The notes: a model not told the origin generated them from the sequence alone. Positions 1 to 13,690 are shown, numbered from the stretch's first letter. The stretch is DNA of 64,000 nucleotides from Phocoena phocoena (GCF_963924675.1 NC_089220.1:160989270-161053269); one strand, 5' to 3'. Numbers and translations are program-made.

Positions 1-199
1 AAATAGCCAAGCTCTGGTAGGAAAAATACCTTTATTTCTATTTTATTGTTTTCTTTATCATGAAATTAAAATATTCTCTCATAATTTTAACCATACAGTG
101 AAATGCACACAATCACATATTTTCATGTGAAGAGTACCAGGACTGGCCCAGTACATAGTTAACCTGTGCTAACCTTACAGAAAGGTTTTTACAGTGGTT

Positions 200-246
200 G
201 GTGGGGGTGGGGGTGGGGCGGGCGGGGGGTGGGGGGGGTGTGGGGG
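200..246 (+). repeat. G-rich tract, G-quadruplex candidate
   Basis: Seven runs of three or more G lie within 47 bases, separated by one to three bases (runs of 5, 5, 4, 3, 6, 8 and 5). This exceeds the usual four-run rule for an intramolecular quadruplex. It sits on the coding strand of NRP1, so the pre-mRNA would carry it too. The reverse strand gives a chance proline-rich frame. Confidence 0.8.
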
Positions 247-3200
247 AGGATATTGCCTTAAGGAAAATGAATGTCCACGTTGTGCCTGGTAGCTTTAAAA
301 ATTCAACCATCTATGTGTATGCCACCCCTGAATCACGTTTCATTACAAATAAGCATCAAAAACATAATATGAGAACTCCCTGAATTCTTTCATTGAACAA
401 GGTGTGGTATCAATCAGTCAATCCATGGAGCCATAGAGCATCTGTCTGCAGGCTAATCTTGGGCTGGGATTTCTAGCTAACTAGTCTGTGCCTGGTTTTA
501 TTGTGATGTTGATACTGGAGGCGGCTATAGGATGTTCTGAATGGAGAAGAAAAGGAGGAATCTGATTTCTCTCTTTTGCACCAGCAAACTCCTCCATGCT
601 TGTGAAGTGTCAAAGCAGAGTTAAAAGCAGGAAAGAAAGAAAAACCCACCTGCAGAGTGTTGGTCAGAAGGCAGTGTTCATGGTGCGTTGAAAATGGTTT
701 TCAGAACTTACACTGAGCTGATTGGGTTTTACTCCACTGGAGTTTCCTTCGGTGGTAAAGCGGCCATCTTGACTCTCATAAAACTTTATTTCTGCATAAT
801 AAACAAGAATGTCATTGATACAGTAGTTAGAATTTATGGAGCTTTTCCGGTTTCCCAGCAATGCAAACTATCAGCATGATAATTTATAATGGTTTGTGAC
901 AAATACTGCTGAGCAAGGAGGTGTGTGGTTACATTCAGATCAGATGTCATCTGGGGAGCAATAAAAATTTCACAGACATTGGGTTAAAAACATTAGGAAA
1001 ATGAATGTGAAGCTCCAGAAAGAGAGTCTAAAAATGTGGTGGTGATGGGGGAGAAGGGAGGTCTTCTGAGTGACAACTTCCTGACTTCACTGCCTGATTT
1101 GTCAGGGCTGTTTCGTAGGATTTCACCAAGACGCAAGGCTAACATCCCATAAATGCTTTTCTATCATGACGATTTGTAGCCTTTTCTTTGTGTAACCAAT
1201 AAATTGGTGTCTTTTTCTTAATTCAGTGCAATCAAAGGAAGATTTCACTCTTGTAACTTCATATGAAGTTTAGACACATAAAACTGTAATTAAGTAGAGA
1301 CGATACTCAAGTCTAGGGATTTTGTTGGAATAAATCACACATTGTCTTTAATGCTACTTTTAAAATTTCCTAAGCTGTTATAAACTTTGAAACACCATTT
1401 ATTTTCATAGAATATAAACTCACTGAATGAAAATTAATCTTCCCTTAGCTCCTCAAATCTGATTTTTCCTGAAAATGTAATTATACAATGGTAACTTTGT
1501 TGTTATAGGGAATTTGGGGACTAAAAGTTCCATTTTTGGTTTCCCTAAGTTATATTTTTTGTTTTGATCTTTGTTCAGCATGGATTTTTGCATTAATTTT
1601 ATTTTTTTTAAATTGCATTAAAGTATTTATCTAGCCTGATTAGTGAGTTTTTTTGTATCTGAGGCATGGGCGTACCCCTAGTCCTAGACTTGGGTTTTAG
1701 AGCATCACTTAGACCAAAGCAAACAAGGACTTTGTTTTATGGAAAACAGTGGGTGTTTTTTGCCAAAATAATTCTCTTTTTTCTATACTAAATATAAAAA
1801 TATATTAAATTATAATCTATATCTAGAAAAATATACAAGTAAGTGTAACATTTGATACAGTTTTACAAAGTGAGCATACCCATATAAACCGAACCAGAGC
1901 AAACGTTTCCAGCTTCCTAGGAAGAGGCCACCTCCTGTCCACTTTAAGTCTCTGACCTTTGGCCTCAAGGGCAGCTGCCATCCTGACTTCTGTGATTCCA
2001 TTTTTATGAATTTCAAAATCAGACAAAACTCATCTATAGTCTTGAAGTCTGGATGTACTGTCCTTTGAAGATCACCAAACTCTTTGGAATGGGGATAGAA
2101 AAACATGTTCTAATCCAAAAACAGTCTTACTGAAGCATTTTTTCTAATTGTTTTTCTTTGACTACTATAGAAATATATTTCTTGCTTATACTACAGTTAT
2201 GTTAAAATAAACACAAAGTTTTTGGTCCAAGAGCCTGCTTTTTATGCCAGGCAAATTCAGAACGATCTTCCTTTGCTTTATTTTTCCTCATCTTTTCATT
2301 GCTGATTTTGATCTCAAGTAACTTCCCAACATGGGCAACGTGAGAGGCACCACCACCAAGCTAAATTCAATTAAAAAACTATTGAATGGGTAGAAATGAA
2401 CTCTTCTCAGAACAGCGGATGTCAGTGTGGTTGCTACCACCTGCAGCATCCTTTGTTGCTGCTCAAACAGATAATCATCTACTTTCTTCCTTTTGATTTC
2501 TTTCCGCATTAGCACTGATTTAATTTGAAAAGAGCTCCATGTGTTTAATAAAATTAATTTCCTTTATTATTTCTTCCTATAAGCAATCACATTGGATCAT
2601 AATGAATTTTGAGTATTACAAGGTCGTTGTGTGTTGGGCATTTCCGTAATTTGAAAGAAGCAACCTTTATGAGAAGATTAGTTGAAATCTTATCCAATTG
2701 AATCAACATGTGCCTGGCATTTCCAACCAGATTTCATTTTGGGGAGGCGGCCCTTCAAAATTGATCCAAGGGAGACATATGCCTGCAGCCGGCATGCGTA
2801 TTATCAGCTCCTTTCCTTCCAGCGTAAAACGTGATACTTGTATGCGTGCTGACATCCTTCGGAGAAGCACATACACAAACACATATGTGCGTGTGCGTGC
2901 TTGTGAGGGAGACTATAAAATAGACTTAACTAATGGTCGTTGTAGTATTCATCAAGGCTGATCATTAAGCCTGAAGAAAAACAAGAGACAAGATTAGTGT
3001 TCAGATCAGGTTCCAAATGCCTCTTAATTGGGTGTTTGTAATCAATCCTGACTGTAGGAGTCAGTGACCTGGCAGAACATAGCACCTCCGAAGAAGATAT
3101 TTCCTGCTCTTCTCTGGTTGATTGAACTGTGTCCCGTATCCAGGTCAGTTAGGATGACACAAGGTCGGGACAACCCTCAGACTGGCTGTGAAGCACACCA

Positions 3201-3475
3201 AACACATTATGATGGCTTACAGCTGAAGTCATTTAGTCTTTACAGATAGCACAGAAGGTGAACTGCTTTCATTCAGAATTCTACTAAATTCTGCAGAAGC
3301 ACGGAGAGGAAAAAAAAAAAAACTTTTGGCTTCTGTCCATTCAATTGCTTGTAACGTAGTTTTTCTCCTCATCAAGCCCAGGTCTGTATTGCACATATCT
3401 TATATCTTATTTATGGTCAACGTGTTTTTTCTCCTTTAATTTAAGTCATCAATAGAATATTTATTTCTTAATTTT

Positions 3476-3635
3476 TTAAAAAATTTTTTAAACTTTTTAT
3501 TTTATATTGGAGTATAGCCGATTAACAATGTTGTGATAGTTTCAGGCCCGCAGCAAAGCGACTCAACCATACATGTACGTGTATCCATTCTCCCCCAAAC
3601 TCCCCTCCCGTCCAGGCTGCCACGTAACGTTGATA
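3476..3635 (-). mobile_element. L1 3' end fragment (cetartiodactyl type), antisense
   Basis: The segment TATTGGAGTATAGCCGATTA followed by AACAATGTTGTGATAGTTTC and a run like ACTCAACCATACATGTACG is the reverse complement of the L1 3' end seen in sense at 5937 and 16765. The T-rich start (3476-3505) corresponds to its poly-A tail. The far boundary is uncertain because similarity fades after about 3635. Confidence 0.75.
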
Positions 3636-3734
3636 GAAAGGAGTCGTCGTGGCTGGTTCTTGCTGCTTAGTCCTCTGTGGCTGCCATGTGCTCACTAAAC
3701 ACTCTGTGCTTCGTCGGACTTCATTTCACTTAAT

Positions 3735-3830
3735 CTTTTTATCATCCTGTTTTGCAGATGATAGCACTGAGGCTTAGAAAAGTGAAATTAACTGACCCCA
3801 AATGCTCAGCTGCTGCACCAAATATCTTTC
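3735..3830 (-). repeat. MIR-like fragment, antisense
   Basis: The text TTTTGCAGATGATAGCACTG followed by AGGCTTAGAAAAGTGAAATT matches the reverse of the MIR core region (typically GATGAGGAAACTGAGGC). Divergence is high, as expected for this ancient family. Boundaries are approximate. Confidence 0.5.
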
Positions 3831-5936
3831 CATCTTTGTGATTGAAGCGGCTTGGGATATACTTTTTGAATGCGAAAATTCGAATGAAATATTACTAGAC
3901 TACTTTTTATTCAGCAGCCGTTTTCTTCTATGAAACACACAAGAATTTAAATACAAACCAGCTGATTCTGAGGAAGGACTTAAATTTTAAACTCTTAGTT
4001 TGGATTAAGTGAAGCCTTGTGCACAGAAACTTCCAACAAATTGATGATTTTCCACTGAGTCAAAACTTGTCTTAGCAATGAAATTTGCGGTGGATGCGGC
4101 AGGGGGTGTATCTGAATTCTGGTTCCTTCGGTTGATGGAGTTTGAAAACACAAAACACACATAAATACAATATTTATTTGAAGGCCTGGTAACCAGGCAG
4201 CCCAAAGTTTCCATTTATACAGTTAGTTCAAGGGACATATGAGATACCAGCTGTACCAGCTGTATACCAGATCCTCACAAGCCCAGGACTAAGAAGACTG
4301 GGTTCTCTTCCAAACACCCCTCATTCACTGAATTTCAGGCAAATAGCAGGAAAGTTTTGCTTTCCCACAGCTCCCCTATTTGTAAGATTTCGATACTTGT
4401 GTTGGCCACAGTGACTCTGTAAGGGTTAAAGAGAGAATGTTTGCTCAAGGCACTGGGTCCCTATGAGAAACAGAAGAGTGTTTTTTGAGAAGAAACCAGT
4501 GCTCCAGAGTATTTTGTTTTTATCTGTTCAGACACTTGTACAAGCAGCCGGACAGGTTGGAGGTGATGGCTTGTTGCTTCTGTGATAGATTGGCATGTCA
4601 CGGAGAGCACAGCCAAGTCCCGTCTGAAAGAGGATGCTGAATGTCTCCCCATTCGAGTTCTTACATTTCTTTAGAACAGCCAGAGGAGGCAAAGGCCAGT
4701 CAGTGTAGTCACGATTTCAAGTCCTCATCTGACTCTGTAACCACCAGATGCTGTGAGCAGGCCTGCTGTTGTGTAAGATACCCTTGGTCACTGAAATGGC
4801 ACGGAAGAAGTTAAGATGTGGTCAAAATCTTAGTCCTGGCTAGATAGCTTTACAAAATTAGAAGGCACTAAATTTCCAAATTTAAAGAAGAAAGAACACA
4901 CTCTTGACTCAAAGACAATGAAGGACACGGATCCCCACAAAGTTGGTGGCACTGGGTTGACTTGGTCTGATTCAGGATTATGTTGTTTTTTAGGTGTAGT
5001 AGCACCTACAAGGGGTAGCCCATAACTTGATTTTTCATCGAAGGTTGTTGACATTCAGCTGAGGGAAGGGTCAGGGGGTGGGGGGAGTTAGCACTGATTG
5101 GAAGCTTCCTTTTTTTTTTTTCCAAGGAAAAAAATTTGCATTCTCCTTACCTTTTATTCCAGTGCCAATTTCTTTGTCCCTGGCTGAGGCCCCTACTGAG
5201 TAACCATTAGGCTACACTGGTTCAGTCCTTCAAGGCACATCCTCATTTCCCTCTGTAGCTGTGCTAGCATCGTGCCTGGTGTGTGTGTTAGCTCATTAAC
5301 ACGAACTGGGGATTTCTGATTGTCAGGGGATCATGTTAGCAGCTCCCTGTGAAAAAGTGTTCTGGTGAGAATTAGGGACGTGGGTTATAATTGCCCCTCT
5401 GCCGTGCATTCCCATCTATGAGACAGGACACAGGTCATATGGGCAGGGTTGCAATCTATGAATGGCTTGGTTATGCCACCATTAATACTGTGGTTTGACA
5501 GTGTTAACAGCATGGCTGAGGAAGACGGAACGACCTCAAGGTCTGTGTCTACCTAGACACAGCTTCAGTTAATCTTTTTCCTTCTCTTTCTGAAGAAAAC
5601 AAAATGCTTTCCTTTCTCTCCCAATCTTAATAACACAACGTGGATGAGATAACGTAGGTGGAAATATCTTAGGAATACAAGGTAAATATGTTAAATAAAG
5701 CCTAGGTATTACTCTAACAGGAACTGCATCCGCAGGTTTTCTTCCTTAAAATAAGTTCAGACTGTAAACAATAAAGTCTGCATCCTTGGGAGGAGACACA
5801 TAAATATTTCAAGAGCACGGCACACAACCACAATAGAGATGGTATCTCATGCTCAATGTGTATTCAGCCAACAAGAATTTCTGAATGTTCTTATAATAAA
5901 TTGGCTGGTTAAGTGTGTCATAATTGCAGTCTTCTA

Positions 5937-6163
5937 AAAATCTACACTACTGTATATAAAATAGATAACTAATAAGGACCTAATGTATAGCACAGGGAAC
6001 TCTTCTCAATACTCTGTAATGACCTATATTGGAAAAGAATTTTTAAAAGAGTAGGTATGTGTACATGTATAACTGATTCACTTTGCTGTACAGCAGAAAC
6101 TGACACAACATTTAAAATCAACTATACTCCAAAAAAAGTTTTTTAAATAAAAAATAAAAATCT
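5937..6163 (+). mobile_element. L1 3' end fragment (cetartiodactyl type)
   Basis: It starts at CTACACTACTGTATATAAAA, continues with GTATAGCACAGGGAACTC and TTTGCTGTACAGCAGAAAC, and ends in CAACTATACTCCAAAAAAAG plus an A-rich tail. This is the 3' untranslated end of an L1 as found in whales and ruminants. It is strongly 5'-truncated, with no coding part. Confidence 0.82.
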
Positions 6164-7499
6164 GGATGGGTAGAGTTTCTGGAAAATTCAAGGAAGATGC
6201 TATCTCAGTGTCACAAACTTGATAATAGCATTAATGGCCTTTAAAGAGCCATTATTTGCCAAGGTGTGCCTTCGGACTTATAAATATATTCAGTACGATC
6301 CAATGGGAAACCAACCCATCCTTTAAGGCAGGAGCCAGTGTCATGGTGGTTATTACAACAGGGATGTCCGTTCTTCCCAATCAGTGAAACCAAATAGTGC
6401 CGTTACAGTTGTGTCCAAGAGAGAGGAAACTACATGGATTTTGTATTATAAATTCATAGTGAAAAGCAGCTGGGAAAATCAGTGTTTTAAAACTGATGGT
6501 CCCTTCCATCCTCCCCGCTTTCCCTCAGTTCCTAGCAGCCTCAGCCCCTTTCACCTTGCCATCTCCTTCCCCCCATTTCTGGTTAGGACAGATTTCCCAA
6601 TAGTGGGGCCGGGCGGAGGGGGTGATTCTTGGTGGCCTCGAAGAAAAGCACGTCCGCAGGGAGGCTCTTAGGATAGTGGCTGAGAAGAGATTACTATTTT
6701 AGACTCTTCTCGTCACCTCACCCTCAGGAATGGTCGTATGTGATAAAAATGATGTCTGCAGCCTCTCAGAGTTCCCCCAGCACTGTTTTCCTTTGAAATG
6801 ACCACAGCTGTGTATGGCTGGGGGGTCCAGCAGGAGGCCTTTTCTTTCTTGTGGGACCTTGTGGGCCTCCCCGGTCCAACAGATTCTGTAGAACTTTCCA
6901 CTCGTGAGTAAAAGAAACCCTCCTTGGACCTGTTACTCTTCAGACTAATCTCTCACCTCTCTCTCCCTTTCCTATGACTGCCAAGGGCTTTGAATGTGGT
7001 GTCTACGACCCAGAACTCCACTTTCTCCCTTAACCCTTCTCAGCCTAAGTCCTCTCCCCTCCAGTTGACTGAATTGTTTGCGCAGATGTTAGATTCCAGT
7101 GACGATTCTCATGCCCCAAACCACTGGCCTTTTCTCGGCCTGAATTTCTTTCACCTTTTGCACAACACGGTCCAGAACCCTTGAGACTCTGGGGCATCTC
7201 TTGATTCCTATTCATCCCGCACATCAGTTGAAAGCCTCTAAATCATGTAACTACAATATCCATCGCATCTATCTTTTCTGTTATGTTTCTCCTGTTAGCA
7301 CTCAAATTCCAACACTTGTTAACCAATCCCTGGTGCTGACACATTAGCCTCAGGAATGGGGCTTTCCTCCTTCTCCCCCCACCCCGCCCGCCACTTAGAA
7401 ACATGGAGAGTTCCCCGTTCCCCCCTTGCTTTATCTGTGTTTCTCAACCTTGAATTACGAGTTCAATTCAACTAGAAATGAAACCATGTCGCTCCCACC

Positions 7500-7985
7500 T
7501 GCCTCTCTGGCCTTTCTCCTGTGGTTCTCTTTTATGTTCAGCCAAAGTGGCCGCCTTGGAGTTCTTCATAGTCACTCCTGCTTTCCTATCTCACGCCTCT
7601 TCACGGGCTGTTTCCTTCCCAGACGGACGAGGGGTCAGTGCCTTACACAGACCTGCGTCTCCCTGTCAACGTGTGGCCCTGAATCATCCGGCCCTACCCA
7701 CAGTGATGCTTCCTTCTGAAAGCCATTTCTGATTAAATGCGGTCTCTTTCTCTGTCCTCGGACACCCCCCCAAGAACTATGGTTATGCATCACTCATGTT
7801 CCTTCCAGTATTCTGTGTCTGGTCATAATCATTAATATTCTACCACTGTTCACCCAGCTAGTTTGGAAGATGCTCCAGAGCAGGGGCTGAGAGTGTTTCC
7901 CAGCCCTGGCAGAGCCTCCCACAGTGCTTTGCCTGTAGCAGCTGCTCAATTAATATTTGCCGAATTGAATTGGCTGACTGACATC
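7500..7985 (+). repeat. L2-like LINE 3' fragment
   Basis: The region ends in AGCAGCTGCTCAATTAATAT followed by TTGCCGAATTGAATTG, the typical L2 3' terminus pattern (GTGCTCAATAAATATTTGTTGAATGAA). Upstream parts such as CTTCTGAAAGCCATTTCTGA and the CTCCAGAGCAGGGGCTGAGA phrase fit the same old family. The open frames across 7426-7732 fall inside it and are not genes. Confidence 0.6.
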
Positions 7986-9249
7986 CTTCTCAGCGTGTTC
8001 ATCTAGCGCCAAAGAACCGAGTCAGCTGCCCGGGAAAAGCTCTAACTTAATTAGACTACGAACATGCACACTTACACTTCTCATTTATAAGGTAAACCCT
8101 TCATTTTCCAGGGTAGTGGAGTCAAACTTACATGTTTCCTCTAAAAACCTCTACTTTGAAAAGCCTAGAATTTCTACATGTGAGTAGCTTTAGCTAAATC
8201 TCAAAAAAGATGCAGAGATACTGCTTGACAGAAATCTCTTCTTTCTGTTTCACAGTCATCTCCACAATCTGTTTTGGGGTTAGAGGCATCAAATGTATTA
8301 ACCTTGTAGCAACAGTCCAGGTTGCTGAGCATGTTCTGACATCCCCAAACTCTTGGGACTTTGTATCACAACTCTGTAAACTTTGTCTATTGTATATTAC
8401 TATCTGGGCTCACATCCAAACCACCTTTACCTAAATTTCACACAAATAATTTAGAGCCGCCTTCCATTCCAGCTGGCAACCGCAATAAATGCACATGTTA
8501 ACTTCACAGCAGGCTTGCTGGGGGAAGATGTAGAACGTGAACCTCGCCCTTAGAAAGAGCAACACGGGATGCATCCTGTGCTGAGTGTTGTAAATATGTT
8601 TGTCCACGTCACCAGGTAAAAACCAAGCCCTGTGTCCTAGAGCAGCCACGTCAAGAGGCTGTCCTGGAGAGCAGACAGACCGAGTCAGCCCAAGGCGTTT
8701 GCTGAAGTGGGTAGTGAGGGGTTTCAGTTGCTCTCCCGGCTCTCACCTTTCTCACCATAACAGTGTTTGCTAAGCATTTCTTAAAGCTGTGTGTCACGAT
8801 AGGCAAGTGTCAACCCAAGAGGGAGGGACAAAGAAGTAGCAGGTGCATGGCCATGTCCACAACAGCAAGCACCTCAGCCACCATGGCTGGTTTCCACATT
8901 CCTGCTGCCTCCCTGACGCCATGACCTTACACGAGTTCTCTGGGGTATTTCTGGATGTCTGTGTGACATCTCTGGTCAGGAAACCCATAGCCCTTCACTT
9001 TCCCATCTCAGGTTTGTCTGCATCCAGAGAATAGAACGACTCGTATGATAAGCTCTTCCATTTCCCTGCGGGGGGAAAGATGAGCTGGGGCTGAGGCAGA
9101 GGGCCAGCGGATCATGCCCTCAACTTGTTCTCCTTTGGGTCCGTCCTGTGCTTTCACGTTCACAGTTCCCTCCGGAGACTGGCTTAGTGGTCAGTGTGAT
9201 GCCTCTAGGAGCCCATCGTGATCCTGAGTTCTAGAAGTGACAGCCTCCA

Positions 9250-9350
9250 AATAGCTGTGGGCTCGCGTGTTTCATCTTTCTGCACCTGCGTTTCCTCGTC
9301 TGTAAGATGGGAGGGTTGGGTCCCGCGCAATGAGCCCCTTTTGCCTCTAA
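9250..9350 (+). repeat. MIR-like fragment
   Basis: TGCACCTGCGTTTCCTCGTC followed by TGTAAGATGGGAGG matches the MIR core (CAGTTTCCTCATCTGTAAAATGGG). It is old and diverged; the ends are approximate. Confidence 0.5.
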
Positions 9351-11154
9351 CATAGCAGGACTCAGCTTATGCAGGGGAACCCTGGTGCCACAGGAGCAAA
9401 TTCCAAACATGCCTTTTCTGCCCATTCAGCCTGGCCCTGATTCCCGATCCTTTCTTTGGTTTTTAACAAGACCCCTCATCCCTCCCACTTCTCTCTCCAA
9501 GCTACCCCAGCTCAGCCCAGACCCCCCCCCCCTGCCTTTTGCAACACAGCCTCTGCCTACTGCTTTTTTTTCTCCAAGACACAGATTTCATGTCCGTTTT
9601 CTACCCCCCAATTGTGTCAGGCATTTTAAACTATTTTGGCCGCATTTATTCCAAGGAATCATTCACTTTTTCACCTAGACCTTAATCTTACCCACGAACA
9701 GGCCTGTTTTAGCGAATCATTTATTTAAAAGAACTAGGAATGTGGCCTCAGAAATACTCATTTATTGTTCTGCTGTTGCCGAATATAACATTTGCAGGCT
9801 ACGGAAATTCTCTGTAGGAATGAGTTGTTTGTTCTTGAAACTAGATGAGCCACAGGCCAAGTTCGAAGGGTAATTTAACTGCAGTTGATAACCTGAGTAT
9901 TAACCTAAACTCGGGTTTGATCACTAACACAGAAGTAGCTTTTACCTTATCTTTTTGTTCAACATAGCTTGTTAAAATTAGATGGTAAAGAACAGAGATT
10001 ACATTGGCAAAAGTACAAAGGAATGACAACAGCGATTTTGTTCATGAATCCCACCTCACTCTTTATGTCTCCATGGCAGTGTAAGCTATGTATCTGTTTG
10101 TAAAACAGCCTTGAGTTAAGGCGCTTATTCAGACGCCACTGTAAAAAATCATTTTCTGAAATTGCGGTCTATCAACAGGAGAGAAGATGGCACTTCGTGG
10201 TCGCCTGCTGAGGCCCATTATGAATATTCTATTTCAGAAGCAAATCACACTGTAAATACAATGTTCAGATTCATCTATTCCCGCAATAGCATTTTTGCAA
10301 AGGTGTAATTTCATAATTTGACTTAGCATTGATAGCACATCATCATTTCAAAACTCTTTATAACCACAGGTTAATTCACCCATCCTTGGGACATCCTTTA
10401 TTTGTACCAGACCCATTGTAGAATGAAATCACCCAAATATTGAAAGACTAAGCAGCTTGCCAAAGGCTGAACAGGGGCAGAGATGTGGATACAATCTGCT
10501 GTCCTTCTATGTTTGTCCTTTCCTTAGCACATTTGACTAGGTGCTTCTGAAGAATTTAAACACAGATGCGCTACCAATAAAGGTGAATGTTAATGATTCT
10601 ATTACAGGCAGGAAACTTACTTTAAAAAAATAAGCCCGAGTCGTTCAAGATGCAAATGTAAACAGGACCTGAAATGAATGAACGTGCTAATTGTACTTTT
10701 CTCCTCTGTTTGGTCCTCCTGAGCCATATTTTTATTAAAGCGAATGATCAATCGTGGCCTAACGTCTAAAGTTATTTAGCTAATTCCCAGGTTTAATTGA
10801 AAAATGTCTAGTATTTCTAAACACCGTCCTAAAAAAAGAACTCGAACTGTCAACCCCCATTATTTTTGTCATTACAGTTTTCCTGGGCCTGACCTTGAGA
10901 TTTTAAACTATTTATGTTTCTTATCAGTGTTTGAGGGTTTGGTTTATGTATTGATTGCACAGGCCCTGAGATGGATGATGAACACGAGTTCACTGTTAAA
11001 CATTCATCATGACATAGACTTAGAAAAAAAAATACACATGGTAATAAATTCAGAACTCACAAACTTGAAAGTTGGGATACATGCAGGCACTTTGTAAAGC
11101 ATTGTTTATTTGGACACCAGAATGCCTCCTCTAATAGCTCAACTGTTGCCTGCT

Positions 11155-11285
11155 ACCTCATTCATTCACTCATTCACTACGCATTTACTGACTACCTAGT
11201 ATGTGCCGATTACTGTTTGGGTTTAGAGCATCATGCCCTGCCCTCGTGGCGCTTACATTCCAGGAAGACAGTGATAAACAAAGGA
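11155..11285 (+). repeat. L2-like fragment
   Basis: CATTTACTGACTACCTAGTA followed by TGTGCCGATTACTGTT and later CTCGTGGCGCTTACATTCCA matches the ancient repeat typically reading TTTATTGAGCACCTACTATGTGCC and CATGGAGCTTACATTC. A second copy is at 54595. The exact subfamily is not determined. Confidence 0.5.
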
Positions 11286-11310
11286 GAGCTGCTGCAGCAG
11301 GAGTGTCCTT

Positions 11311-11336
11311 TGTGCCCTCTGTGCCCTCTGTGCCCT
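11311..11336 (+). repeat. Short tandem repeat, 9 bp x about 3
   Basis: The unit TGTGCCCTC occurs nearly three times in a row. It is short and likely unremarkable. Confidence 0.7.
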
Positions 11337-12435
11337 TCCAGCTTGTGGATCCTCATTAGCTTCCCCTGCAGTTCCAAGACAGGCCCCCTGGGGACCTGGC
11401 TCTTGCACCAAACAAGATGCATATAGAAAATGTCTGGCCGAGGCAATGGTTGGCTGAGCATCGAGTTTGTTCCCGGCTGTGATGCTCTCAACTTATAACC
11501 CTCTGCTGGGGCTCCAGACCTGCTTTGATTCAGCCCTCAGCTGGGCTGCTCTTGTTCCCCAAATTCACTTCATCTCCAGCCCCGAATACTTGACCGGTGA
11601 TGCCTACTCTCCACGCCTGGCACTGACTGGCTCTTCTAACTTCAGGTCATGTCTTCTTTGCCTGAAATTATTGGTCCCAGTCCATCCCCGTTTCACCCTC
11701 CAGCAGGCCCTGAGTGACGGGCCTCAGGAAGCACCAGACGTGGCGGAGAGAGCGTGTAGCTTCCAAAGCTTCCCAGGATGGTTTGGGGCTGCTGCAAAGT
11801 ATACGTTGCCAAAAGCCAGCTCAGCAGGGCTGCTGGGGATACGGCCTCTGGGTGATTCATATACAGGAATCCCAGTGGGGGCTGAACACAGTCAGCTATG
11901 ACTTTTTGGAGTTGGTTTATAGCCCCACCAGCCATTTTACTGGCTCTCCAAGTGGAACAAATTCAACAGAAAGGGAAGAAAGAAGCTTTATGAGATCTTT
12001 TCTACCTCATATCCCTAGCCAGGGCATAAAAGTAATAATTCTTTGATAAAAATATTAGTGACTAAGTAAATGGGTTGATGTTTCATCTTACCATTCCATC
12101 TTCATCTCTTCCCCCGAAATGTCCCCATCACTCCCTGAACGTTAAGTAGTGGCAATGGAAATAGAAAGAAAGAGGTATCCTCAAGGAGACGTGGTTAGGA
12201 CCAGTGATAGGATTTGAGTGGAGCTGAAGACTGGGACTTCAATGGTTGAATGTCTCCATCCTTGGGTCTGAAAAAACAGTAGTACCGGTAATGTCAATAG
12301 TCAAAGAAAAGAGGCAGTGGGTCCCATTTCAGACATTTTGAGATGCTGTTGAAACATACACACAAAATTCTATTGCTTTCGAAGTAAGATGATGAGGTTC
12401 AATGCTGATCAAAAAGGATTTGACCATTTAGTCTT

Positions 12436-12799
12436 TTTTTTTAATTAATTAATTTACTTATTTATTTATTTTTGGCTGCGTTGGGTCTTTGTTGCTGCAC
12501 GCAGGCTTTCTTTAGCTGCTGCGAGCGGGGGCTCCTCTTCTTTGTGGTGCGCGGGTTTCTCATTGCGGTGGCTTCTCTTGTTGTGGAGCACGGGCTCTAG
12601 GCGTGTGGGCTTCAGTAGTTGTGGCACACGGGCTCAGTAGTTGTGGCTCACAGGCTCTAGAGCGCAGGCTTAGTAGTTGTGGCGCATAGGCTTTGTTGCA
12701 CTGTGGCATGTGGGATCTTCCCGGACCAGGGATCGAACCCGTGTCCCCTGCATTGATTGGCAGGCGGATTCTTAACCACTGTGCCACCAGGGAAGTCCC
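12436..12799 (-). mobile_element. CHR-type tRNA-derived SINE, long form, antisense
   Basis: Read on the minus strand it starts GGGACTTCCCTGGTGGCACA, carries the polymerase III B-box-like GGTTCGATCC, then repeats of the ACAACTACTGAGCC type, and ends in an A/T-rich tail (here TTAATTAATTAATTTACTTA at the + strand left end). It is flanked by a 12 bp target-site duplication CCATTTAGTCTT at 12424-12435 and 12800-12811. It is about 364 bp long, like the copy at 21197. The minus-strand frame at 12560-12787 is a chance reading through it. Confidence 0.9.
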
Positions 12800-13459
12800 C
12801 CATTTAGTCTTAAAAGAAGGAGGATGATAAGAATTAACTTGCCAAACCTGTTATGTCGCCATGTGGAGGGTGGCAGATATGTTTGCTATCGTGATACCGC
12901 TGATTGATTAGTAGTTGCCACTTGGAGTGCATTCGAGAAAAAAGTAGCAGAATGGACTGCAGTGCCTGCCATGGACTTGAGGAAAAAGTGGTATCACAAG
13001 GCTTACCAGTCTGCCATCTTTAATCCATACGAAGAAATGGCCTCTTTGGGAAATGGGCCAACCACAGAATGGCAGAGAAGAGTTTTATTTGGGACAAACG
13101 TTTTTGTTAATTAAATAAAAAGGCATGCATATTTATTTTTCTTGAGCACAGAGTTATCAGAAATAAATTTCAAAACCTAATTGTTATGTAAGTCCATTGA
13201 CAATATTTGGATTAATTTCTCTGTTTTAAATGAAGTATAACGTATGTGTTCCATAGAATCACTTTTTAAAACTCAAGGTCTGCAGATTCTCTTTTCTAAA
13301 AAAAGAATACAATTTTTATAGTTCTAAATAAAAACGTTCTGTGTGGCTTGGCAAACCTCATATTCTGTTTTGCACAATAGGCCTTTTATGGAGACATGTA
13401 CACACACTGAGTTTGCATATGTATGAGGGAGCCATGCTGCATATTTTTCCCTTAAATAA

Positions 13460-13690
13460 ATATTTGAAAAACACAAGAAAATAAGTCACCCATAATCCTG
13501 GCCCTCAAAGACAACACTGTCTGTATTTTTCATATGCCTTTTTCAGCCTTTTTTCTTTGCATTTAGAAATACACATATGTTTAAAAGATTGAGACGGTTC
13601 TTTATAGACACCTTTTACCCTACCATTTTCTCTAAAAATTACATTTTAAGCATTTTATGTTAGGTCCTTAAATAGTTTTTAAAACATATC
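13460..13690 (-). repeat. Ancient L1 (L1M-like) fragment, probably antisense
   Basis: ATAAGTCACCCATAATCCTG, then TTCATATGCCTTTTTCAGCC and later TTAAGCATTTTATGTTAGG follow the order of the common old mammalian L1 3' repeat seen in reverse. It resembles the segment at 42545-42975. Identity is low and the family call is from memory. Confidence 0.45.

Noticed and set aside
198..383. Open frames over the G-rich tract (glycine-rich plus strand, proline-rich minus strand)
   Set aside because: They are products of the simple G-rich sequence, not of a gene.
11467..11901. 144-codon + strand open frame
   Set aside because: No recognisable domain, no splice context, competing frames on both strands, and an old-repeat-like, GC-richer composition. 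It is most likely chance.
12560..12787. Minus-strand frame of 75 codons starting MAQWLRIRL
   Set aside because: It lies entirely inside the long CHR-type SINE and reads its tRNA-like head.
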